The notes under the pieces are model-generated. The model was not told where the DNA came from. It did not search any database and saw only the letters and a program-made list of their open reading frames with translations. From the NCBI RefSeq assembly GCF_037969765.1, contig NZ_CP150207.1, forward strand, positions 4,493,001 through 4,557,000: a stretch of DNA of 64,000 nt, read 5' to 3'. Below, piece by piece: positions 55,732-62,754 of this stretch; within the stretch, counting starts at the first letter, position 1; each line of letters begins with the position of its first letter. This stretch comes from Paenibacillus sp. FSL W8-0186. Its GTDB lineage: Bacteria > Bacillota > Bacilli > Paenibacillales > Paenibacillaceae. Position numbers and translations under genes: made by a program.

Positions 55732-55741
55732 TGTAATCCTC

Positions 55742-56572
55742 CTATTCTTTCACTGCGCCCGCGGTAAGACCGCTCATCAAGTATCTCTGCATTAACATAG
55801 CGATCAATATCACGGGTATTAAAGACACGATGCCGCCGCTTGCAACCTTGCCCCACTCCGTCAACTCCTGTTCGCTGTTTAACGTGGCCAGCTTCAGAGG
55901 AATCGTAAAATCACCAGGGCTTTGAATAAAAATAACGCTATACAAATATTCATTCCATGAGGCCATAAACGATAATATTGTCACGGCGGCAATTCCTGGC
56001 ACCACTAACGGCAGCACGACCCTGGTATAGATTTGGAATTCGGAGGCTCCATCGATCCGCGCACTTTCTACGATCTCATCGGGAACGTTCGCGAAGAAGC
56101 CTATCATAAACCAAATCACCAAAGGAATGTTGACCAGCACATGGGCTAGTATAATCGGGATCTTAGTACTCAGAAAACCAACGTTGTTCATTAATATGTA
56201 GAGAGGCAGAGCAAACGTAATCGGCGGCAATACTCTGACCAGCAGAATCCATATGAGCAGCGTTTTCTTAAACGCGACTTTAAACGTTCTTCCTCCCAAT
56301 ACATAAGCACTGGACACCCCGAACAACAACACAATCAGCAGGGAACACACCGTAATGAGCATGCTGTTGAATAACGGAAACACGTAATGATCTTCTGTAA
56401 AAATGCCCACCAGATGCTGCACTGTGATGGAATTGGGCAGCAGTGACACCTTAGAAAATAAATCCGACGAATTTTGCGTGGCAATGACCGTCACCCAATA
56501 AATCGGAAACAGCGTCCACAACAGTATCAAACCCGCTAAAACATACTTGGAGCTCGTTAATAACCGATTCAA
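55742..56572 (-). CDS. Carbohydrate ABC transporter permease (MalG/UgpE type)
   Basis: A 276-aa CUT1 permease starting at TTG 56572 with AAGGAG eight bases upstream. It has six membrane segments, EAA loop VPDEIVESARIDGASEFQIY and C-terminal GLTAGAVKE. It is the first gene of the seven-gene operon. Confidence 0.9.
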   Translation of the reverse strand: MNRLLTSSKYVLAGLILLWTLFPIYWVTVIATQNSSDLFSKVSLLPNSITVQHLVGIFTEDHYVFPLFNSMLITVCSLLIVLLFGVSSAYVLGGRTFKVAFKKTLLIWILLVRVLPPITFALPLYILMNNVGFLSTKIPIILAHVLVNIPLVIWFMIGFFANVPDEIVESARIDGASEFQIYTRVVLPLVVPGIAAVTILSFMASWNEYLYSVIFIQSPGDFTIPLKLATLNSEQELTEWGKVASGGIVSLIPVILIAMLMQRYLMSGLTAGAVKE

Positions 56573-56595
56573 ATCGTTCTCCTTCTTTTTTATTT

Positions 56596-56611
56596 GTCTA
56601 GACGTCTATAC
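56596..56611. promoter_or_regulatory. Two abutting HutC-type operators (GTnTAnAC)
   Basis: GTCTAGAC (56596-56603) followed directly by GTCTATAC (56604-56611). Each fits the GTnTAnAC pattern described for HutC-subfamily GntR operators, and the junction also makes the palindrome TAGACGTCTA. It lies 24-39 bases upstream of the first gene of the operon that encodes a HutC-type regulator, so autoregulation is likely. Confidence 0.7.
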
Positions 56612-56709
56612 GTTTACTATAAATCCATTCTATTTACTGGGTATAATCTTTATATTAAAGTGCAGTTAAGTGAAGCTTGCTGGATGGCGCCGCTTTACAC
56701 AGGCAAAAC

Positions 56710-56752
56710 AAAACGGTCTTGGATCCGGACGAATCCGGGCCAAGGCCGTTTT
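56710..56752. terminator. Isolated bidirectional hairpin in a divergent promoter region
   Basis: Arms of about 19 bases, AAAACGGTCTTGGATCCGG and CCGGGCCAAGGCCGTTTT, pair with several G-U pairs around a short loop. TTTTGTTTT follows on the minus strand and TTTTAT on the plus strand. No gene ends here, so it either insulates the two promoters or ends short leader or antisense transcripts. Confidence 0.6.
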
Positions 56753-56907
56753 ATAGCAGAATATACGTTTCAAGCCTATGTTCATGTTTGTACTACTCCT
56801 AGTTGTTTGCTAGGGTCTGCATATCAAACCCCTATTGACATTGTCAGATAAAGACCTGAACATAGTGGATATAGATAAAAATAACAGGAATACAGTTGGA
56901 GGTTATA

Positions 56908-57699
56908 GTGTTGAACGAGAAAAATCCCCGTCTGATTCAATCTGTGAAACGGGCGCTTGATATTGTGAATTGCTTTGATTCGTTACATACTCAGCTGTCG
57001 CTCACCGAAATCAGCGAGAGGCTTAATTTGAACATAAGCACGGTATATGGTCTCATCAATACGCTCTGTGCCTACTCATATATTGATAAAAATCCGAACA
57101 ACGGCAAATACCGGCTTGGCCTCGAATTCCTCTTGAAGGCCAACCTAGTGTCGCAAAGCCTCGACCTCAAGGAGATCGGCCATCCGTATCTTACAGAGCT
57201 GACCAAGAAATTTCATGAGACCTCTCATTTATATGTCTATCAGCACGAGCAGATATTTTGTGTGGACAAGGTAGAGTCGCCGAATAACTATTTCATCATT
57301 AGCTCGCGGGCCGGCAGCAAGCTGCCGATGCACGCCTCTGCATCAGGCAAAATATTTTTGGCCCATATGCCAGAGCTTGAACTGCAGAGCTTTTTGCAGA
57401 ATTACAAGTTAACCAAGCTGACGGAGAAGACGATTACCGATAAAAGGAAGCTTCTGAATAACCTGCAGCAAATCCGGGAGCAGGGGTACAGCATTGAAGA
57501 CGAGGAAATCGAGGCGGGCGCCTACAGCATCGCCGCACCCATAAAGGATGCCGCCGGGCAAACGATCGGCACGATCAGCATCATCGGTTCGCTATCTCGA
57601 ATCAAGGAGAACGAGAAGCAAGTCCTCGCGGAATTGTTAGCTGCAGCGGGGGGGATTTCCAGCCAGTTCGGATACCCGGTCAAAACCGTACTTGACTGA
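56908..57699 (+). CDS. IclR-family transcriptional regulator
   Basis: About 263 aa. GGAGG at 56898-56902 points to GTG 56908 (or TTG 56911) as start; the TTG at 56896 overlaps that site. The N-terminal winged HTH reads SLTEISERLNLNISTVYGLI, and the IclR effector domain covers about 80-255 with the usual RAGSKLPMHASASGK and YSIEDEEIEAGAYSIAAPI stretches. It is divergent from the importer operon, which has its own GntR regulator, so two regulators may meet at this locus. It may instead control other genes. Confidence 0.9.
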   Translation: MLNEKNPRLIQSVKRALDIVNCFDSLHTQLSLTEISERLNLNISTVYGLINTLCAYSYIDKNPNNGKYRLGLEFLLKANLVSQSLDLKEIGHPYLTELTKKFHETSHLYVYQHEQIFCVDKVESPNNYFIISSRAGSKLPMHASASGKIFLAHMPELELQSFLQNYKLTKLTEKTITDKRKLLNNLQQIREQGYSIEDEEIEAGAYSIAAPIKDAAGQTIGTISIIGSLSRIKENEKQVLAELLAAAGGISSQFGYPVKTVLD

Positions 57700-57740
57700 G
57701 CTGATAACAGAATAAGGTCTATCAAAGTACGATAATAGAA

Positions 57741-57769
57741 AGAACCCCGCAGGGTTCTCACGGGGTTCT
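57741..57769. terminator. Terminator between iclR and pgmB
   Basis: 9-bp stem AGAACCCCG / CGGGGTTCT with an 11-base loop; the minus strand continues TTTCTATT. It ends convergent transcripts from iclR (+) and pgmB (-). Confidence 0.7.
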
Positions 57770-57795
57770 GCTATGGTTTAACTTTTTTTGTGCAA

Positions 57796-57821
57796 CTTCC
57801 TCCCGTTAAAGCGGGAGGAAG
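57796..57821. repeat. Isolated 10-bp hairpin CTTCCTCCCG / CGGGAGGAAG
   Basis: Perfect 10-bp inverted repeat with the loop TTAAAG, no T-run on either side, 35 bases from the pgmB stop. Hairpins of this GGGAGGAAG type are found at the ends of IS200/IS605-family elements and their non-autonomous relics. No transposase is present. Confidence 0.45.
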
Positions 57822-57855
57822 CTATATAAGCCATACAGCTTACTTTCGCCTGCTG

Positions 57856-58524
57856 CTAATCCAGCTTTGCCGCTTGCAGCAATGCAGTTAAATTCAACTT
57901 GGCCGTGCTGTCGAACACGATATCCGCACCGGAGGCGCAAAGCAGCCCTTGCTCTCCGATCCCTACCGCGAACATCCCTGCCGCCTTAATCGCTTCAACG
58001 CCTGCCTGTGCATCCTCGATCCCGATACAGCACGCGGGATCCGCTCCCACCGCCTCCGCTCCCTTTAAGAAGATATCGGGTGCCGGCTTGCCGGGAATAC
58101 CGTCTGGATCCACAATCGTATGGAAACGTTCATTAAGACGCAGAGAGCTTAAAATTTGCGGCGCATTCTTGCTCGCAGATGTCAGTACGGCGGGGATTTG
58201 AAGCTCCGCCAGTTGGTCGAGCAATTCAGGAATTCCCGGGTAGACATGCTCAGGCGTAAGCTGCGTGAGCAGTGAAACGTAATGCTTGTTCTTGTCTGCC
58301 GCTAATCGCTCACGCTGCTCCGTTGTATATTGCTGCTCCTTGCCTCCATGCACCAGTATCCGCTCCAGAGATTCCATGCGGCTAATCCCTTTGAGCTGCT
58401 CATTGAAAGCACGATCGATATCGATCCCGATCTGCTCTGCCATTTGCCTCCACGCCAGGTAATGATACTCTGCGGTATCGGTAATGACACCATCCAGATC
58501 GAATAATACAGCTTGCAGTTTCAT
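57856..58524 (-). CDS. pgmB: Beta-phosphoglucomutase
   Basis: A 222-aa HAD-family mutase. The motif VLFDLDGVITDTAEYHYLAW (7-25 region) has nucleophile Asp9 and acid/base Asp11. The cap region carries LKGISRMESLERIL, the TSASKNA motif, and GIEDAQAGVEAIKAAG. It converts beta-glucose 1-phosphate to glucose 6-phosphate. It starts one base after the stop of the GH65 phosphorylase, whose product (if the enzyme is inverting, as in the family) is beta-glucose 1-phosphate. Confidence 0.95.
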   Translation of the reverse strand: MKLQAVLFDLDGVITDTAEYHYLAWRQMAEQIGIDIDRAFNEQLKGISRMESLERILVHGGKEQQYTTEQRERLAADKNKHYVSLLTQLTPEHVYPGIPELLDQLAELQIPAVLTSASKNAPQILSSLRLNERFHTIVDPDGIPGKPAPDIFLKGAEAVGADPACCIGIEDAQAGVEAIKAAGMFAVGIGEQGLLCASGADIVFDSTAKLNLTALLQAAKLD

Positions 58525-58525
58525 G

Positions 58526-60877
58526 TCAGTCTCTCTCCCCTTTCGCTTCTGCTAGGTTAATTGTCAACACGTCGCTGAAGCGATATTCCTTCCCGTAAAC
58601 CTCCAGCTTAACCGGGACGCGATCCGTCGCCTCTATCACCAGCCGATCCTTCGTGATCTCCGCTTCTAAGCGCTGCCCTTGCCAATTGATCATGAACTCC
58701 AGCTTGCTCCAATGCTCAGGCAGCTTCGGATCCATCCTTAATTCGCCATGCAGCATGCGCATTCCGGCAAAGCCCATCACGATCACCTGCCAGATGCCGC
58801 CGATGGAAGCCGTATGCATCCCTAAATCGGAGGATTTCATTTCCGGCCCCAAATCGATCTCACAAGCCTGCCTGAATAACCGGTAAGCAAGCTGACGATC
58901 ACCCAAATCATTGGCGAGTATCGCATGCGTGGACAGGCTCAAGGAGGAGTCATGGATCGTCTTCGGCTCGTAGTAATTGTAGTTGGCAATCTTCACATCA
59001 TGCGTAAACTTGTCTTCGAGCCAATAGAATAGGATCATCAAATCGGCCTGCTTGGATACCTGAATATCGCTCAATTGCTCCAAGCTGTAATCCTCGAAAA
59101 TCGTATTTACATGCGTCTGGTTTTTATATTTTGTCAAATCGATAATCCGCTTCGTCAGGTAGGTATCATCCTGTGGGATAACTAAATCATCTCCCGGCTG
59201 CGGAAGATAAATTTTATCAATGCATGTCATCCAGACTTCCATCGCCTGATCCAAATCCAGCGCTTCATTCAAACGGTGAAATACGGAAGAATCGCTCTCC
59301 TTTAGACGGCTATAGTACTTGATGGCGAGCTGCATGTTGAAATGGGCAAAATAGTTCGTAAACGCATTGTTGTCTACATGTTCTTTATACTCGTCAGGGC
59401 CGATCACGTCATTAATACAATACTGTCCTCTGTCGTCATTCCATTCCAGACGGCTTCCCCAGAATCTGGCCGTATCAAAAATAATTTCATATCCATAATC
59501 GTCCATAAAGGCTTGATCGCCGGTTACCTTATAATACTGCCATACCGCAAACGCTACATCAGCAGTAATATGCTGCTCAATAAAGCCGGTCCAGATCTTC
59601 GTCTGCTTGCCGGTGACGATATCCACACGCCCCCATTCCTGGGCCATCTCGCCGTCGCTCGGCCAGGCGGCCTCCCAGGGGTACATGGCCCCTTCGTAGC
59701 CGTTGCTTCGCGCTTTCTTTCTCGCCCCTTCAAGACCTAAATAACGATAAATCAAGAGCGATCTGGCCACCTCAGGATTGGAATAAATAAAGAACGGAAG
59801 AATGAACATCTCCGTATCCCAGAAGGAGTGACCCTGATAGCCCTCGCCGCTAAGCCCCTTGGCAGCAATCCCCATCCGCTCATCATGGGCCGGAGTCATA
59901 ATAGTCAAATGATAGAGTGCAAAGCGCGCCGCCAGAAGGTCAAAGGCGTCTTCGGATTCGATGTTAAGCTTGTATTGCTTCCACACCTTCTGCTCCCACG
60001 CTTGCACATGCTGCGCAAACAAACCTTCATAACCCTTGGCTGCGCACTGCTTCAAGGTTGACAGGGCTCGATCGCGCATCTCCTGCAGCGTCAAACCGTC
60101 GAACGCTTTATCCCGGGAGGTGTGCACGGTCGTCAATTTCTCAAGCGAGAATTTCTGCCCCTTCGCGAGGGTACCTTTATAGCTGAGCATAATCAACCGG
60201 CGATCCATCCGCATAAACGGCTCATTCAGCTCCGCCCCCCCAAGAGTAACGTGATGCACCGTATGGAACATAAAGTCGATAAGGGATTCTTTCGTTCTCG
60301 CCACCATCTCCACATACTTCTTGTCGTAGATCCGCTTCTCGCCTTCAAAGAAATGCTGCGCCCCGCTGTTGGATACCTGGGCGTTCACGCCGCTCTCCAC
60401 GCTCACATGTACGTCATCGCTCAATGCCTCCAACTCCATCTGCATGCCGATAACGTGCAGGTTGTCGAGCGACACGAACCTTCTAAACTTCAATGCCACC
60501 TGTTTCCCGTCGGAGGTTGTCCAAATAAACGTTCTTCTCAGCTCCGCAGTCTTCAGGTTCAGCGCCCTGACGTAATCCTCCGTCCGCACGGATGCATCCA
60601 ATCGTTCTCCATCAATAAAAATATTCATCCGGGTTACATCGGCGGCATTGGGCAGCTCCGATACTTCCTGCGTATCCGATTTATTGAAGGTTCCGGCGAC
60701 GAACAGATTCCTTACTTCACCGACATAGGGTTCCTCCGCTGCGCTGCGCAAACCCATATATCCGTTGCCGAGAGACATAATCGCTTCAGCTTTCCCCAGC
60801 AAATTGCTGGAAAAGGAGGATTCGGCCACAATCCAGTTTTTCTCCTCGCCGGTTCCTAAATCATATTTCATTCCCAC
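58526..60877 (-). CDS. GH65 alpha-glucoside phosphorylase
   Basis: A 783-aa GH65 enzyme from GTG 60877; GGAGG lies eight bases upstream, whereas the ATG at 60913 has no RBS. An N-terminal beta-sandwich (to about 270) precedes the alpha/alpha barrel with HSFWDTEMF, YPWEAAWPSDGE and IGPDEYKEHVDNNAFTNYF, in which Glu496 is the general acid. There is no signal peptide. The family cleaves maltose, trehalose, kojibiose, nigerose or glucosylglycerol with phosphate to beta-glucose 1-phosphate; which of these applies is not readable here. Its neighbours pgmB and an ABC importer fit uptake and phosphorolysis of an alpha-glucobioside. Confidence 0.9.
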   Translation of the reverse strand: MGMKYDLGTGEEKNWIVAESSFSSNLLGKAEAIMSLGNGYMGLRSAAEEPYVGEVRNLFVAGTFNKSDTQEVSELPNAADVTRMNIFIDGERLDASVRTEDYVRALNLKTAELRRTFIWTTSDGKQVALKFRRFVSLDNLHVIGMQMELEALSDDVHVSVESGVNAQVSNSGAQHFFEGEKRIYDKKYVEMVARTKESLIDFMFHTVHHVTLGGAELNEPFMRMDRRLIMLSYKGTLAKGQKFSLEKLTTVHTSRDKAFDGLTLQEMRDRALSTLKQCAAKGYEGLFAQHVQAWEQKVWKQYKLNIESEDAFDLLAARFALYHLTIMTPAHDERMGIAAKGLSGEGYQGHSFWDTEMFILPFFIYSNPEVARSLLIYRYLGLEGARKKARSNGYEGAMYPWEAAWPSDGEMAQEWGRVDIVTGKQTKIWTGFIEQHITADVAFAVWQYYKVTGDQAFMDDYGYEIIFDTARFWGSRLEWNDDRGQYCINDVIGPDEYKEHVDNNAFTNYFAHFNMQLAIKYYSRLKESDSSVFHRLNEALDLDQAMEVWMTCIDKIYLPQPGDDLVIPQDDTYLTKRIIDLTKYKNQTHVNTIFEDYSLEQLSDIQVSKQADLMILFYWLEDKFTHDVKIANYNYYEPKTIHDSSLSLSTHAILANDLGDRQLAYRLFRQACEIDLGPEMKSSDLGMHTASIGGIWQVIVMGFAGMRMLHGELRMDPKLPEHWSKLEFMINWQGQRLEAEITKDRLVIEATDRVPVKLEVYGKEYRFSDVLTINLAEAKGERD

Positions 60878-60959
60878 GTTAAATTCCTCCGATCCGATGC
60901 TGTTTTCCCGCATCGCAATTTATATCTTAATTTGTTGTCCCAATAGGTATAAACGAAAA

Positions 60960-60995
60960 GCCCGTCTCCCCATCGGAAAACAGGGAAATACGGGC
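60960..60995 (-). terminator. Intra-operon attenuator between permease and GH65 genes
   Basis: GCCCGT / ACGGGC outer stem with CCC/GGG inside, followed on the minus strand by TTTTCGTTT. It lies between the MalG-type permease stop (61037) and the GH65 start. Confidence 0.6.
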
Positions 60996-61036
60996 ATCAA
61001 TCATTCAAATGATCCGTGCAAGCTGCTTCTTAACCC

Positions 61037-61867
61037 TTAACCCTTGACCGCGCCCGCAGTGATTCCATCTATAATGTTGCGCTGCATGATAATGAAGAAG
61101 AGAATGACCGGGATCGACGCCATTGTCAGGGCGGCCATTGCCAAATGCCATTCATTCATGTATTGCCCGAAATAAACCGACGAAGCAAGCGGAATCGTCT
61201 GATTCTTCTTGGAGCTGAGCGTAATCAACGGAAGCAGGAAGTCATTCCAGATCCATAAGGAATGCAGAATGGCAATCGTTGTCGTGATCGGCTTAAGCAG
61301 CGGCAGTACAATGCGGAAGAATGCGCCAACTATGCCGTTGCCGTCAATTAATGCGGCCTCCTCCAGCTCTCGAGGAATCGATTTGATGAACCCGTGATAC
61401 AAAAACAATGCTAACGGGATACCGAAGCCCCAGTACATGATGATTACCCCGGCGATCGAGTCCATCATATGCAGGTCGCTGGCTACCTTCACCAGCGGAA
61501 TCATCAACGACTGGAACGGGATGACCAGGGATGACAGAATCAGCATGAACAGTACCGTGCTCACCCATCCGGGACGCCGTACGAATTGATATGCGGCAGG
61601 CGCACTGATCAATAAAATCCCAACTACGGAAACGACCGTGATGATCAATGAGTTCATGAACACGCCGCCGAAATTCAATTGATTCCATACCGTCTTGAAA
61701 TTATCAAAGCGCAATAGGTTTGGCAATGAAGCTACCGATGAAACAACTTCATTATAGGATTTAAATGAGTTCACCAACGTGACATACAATGGAAAGAAAA
61801 CGAATATAGCAATTACAAATAGGATTGTAAAAATGATCCAATTCAGTTTCTTCTCGCGTGCCTTCAT
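61037..61867 (-). CDS. Carbohydrate ABC transporter permease (MalG type)
   Basis: A 276-aa CUT1 permease with EAA loop IPRELEEAALIDGNGIVGAF and C-terminal GITAGAVKG. Its start overlaps the stop of the MalF-type gene by one base. Similar in size and order to the pair at 39156-40867. Confidence 0.92.
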   Translation of the reverse strand: MKAREKKLNWIIFTILFVIAIFVFFPLYVTLVNSFKSYNEVVSSVASLPNLLRFDNFKTVWNQLNFGGVFMNSLIITVVSVVGILLISAPAAYQFVRRPGWVSTVLFMLILSSLVIPFQSLMIPLVKVASDLHMMDSIAGVIIMYWGFGIPLALFLYHGFIKSIPRELEEAALIDGNGIVGAFFRIVLPLLKPITTTIAILHSLWIWNDFLLPLITLSSKKNQTIPLASSVYFGQYMNEWHLAMAALTMASIPVILFFIIMQRNIIDGITAGAVKG

Positions 61868-62742
61868 TACATCTCTACCTCCCTACGTTTCAGCACAATA
61901 GACTGAACAATAGTGACGGTAGCTAGAATAAGGAAGAATATAACCGCCTTTGAAGAAGCATAGGTGAACAAATTTCTGCCGAAGCCTTCGGTGTAAATGT
62001 GATAAGCCAACGATTGCGTAGTACCGAAAGGTCCTCCACCCGTCAACGAGTAGTTCAGGTCAAATCCTTTGAAGCCATTGGCAATTGCCAGAAATAGGTT
62101 AATCGTAATCGCTGGTCTGATTAGCGGAAATACGACATTTCGCATTCTACCCCAATAACCCGCTCCGTCAATTTCCGAAGCTTCTATCAAATCCTTCGGC
62201 ACGCCCTGCAGGGCAGATAGATAGATGATCATGAAGTAGCCCACAGATTGCCATACGGCAACCATAACAATGGACCAGAACGCATAATCAGGCAGGCTCA
62301 GCCAGTTCTTTTGAAACATAGACCAACCGGTAGCCTCTCCGATTTGGGCGAACAAATTCGTAATAATAAACTTCCAGATAAAGCCCACAATGACCGAGCC
62401 CATAACATAAGGCAAGAAATAGACCGTCCGCAGCAAATTTCTGAGCTTGATCGCCCGGTTCAGGCCAAGCGCAAGGAGCAGTCCAAAAACATTCAGCAGA
62501 ACCGTAGTCGCCGCAACATACTTAGCCGTGAATTTAAAAGACTTCCAGAAGGAGGCATCGTGGAGCAGCTGTTGATAGTTGCTCCACCCGACCCAATTGA
62601 TATTGCTGCTAATTCCATCCCAATCCTGAAAGCTGAAGATAATCGCTCTCAGGAATGGAATCAGAATAATCAATGTAAAGAACAGGATAGCTGGCGCAAC
62701 GAAAGCTGCGTATATCAACCATCCGCGTGATTTAATCGCCAT
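61867..62742 (-). CDS. Carbohydrate ABC transporter permease (MalF type)
   Basis: A 291-aa permease from ATG 62742 (MAIKSRGWLIYAAF); a TTG at 62748 is an alternative start. AGGA overlaps the stop of the binding protein upstream. EAA loop VPKDLIEASEIDGAGYWGRM, six membrane segments. No ATPase is encoded nearby. Confidence 0.92.
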   Translation of the reverse strand: MAIKSRGWLIYAAFVAPAILFFTLIILIPFLRAIIFSFQDWDGISSNINWVGWSNYQQLLHDASFWKSFKFTAKYVAATTVLLNVFGLLLALGLNRAIKLRNLLRTVYFLPYVMGSVIVGFIWKFIITNLFAQIGEATGWSMFQKNWLSLPDYAFWSIVMVAVWQSVGYFMIIYLSALQGVPKDLIEASEIDGAGYWGRMRNVVFPLIRPAITINLFLAIANGFKGFDLNYSLTGGGPFGTTQSLAYHIYTEGFGRNLFTYASSKAVIFFLILATVTIVQSIVLKRREVEM

Positions 62743-62754
62743 GTCCAATCATTC

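Larger units (their letters stand above)
56573..56895. other. Divergent intergenic region between the importer operon and iclR
   Basis: Contains the GntR operator, an isolated hairpin (56710-56752) and, on the plus strand, TTGACA at 56835 that may be the -35 of the iclR promoter. No gene is seen. Confidence 0.5.

Noticed and set aside
59130..59142. TTTTGTCAAA Spo0A-box match
   Set aside because: It lies inside the GH65 coding sequence, far from any promoter; regarded as chance.
60122..60859. 245-codon plus-strand frame antisense to the GH65 gene
   Set aside because: Shadow of the real GH65 frame; no domain and no RBS.
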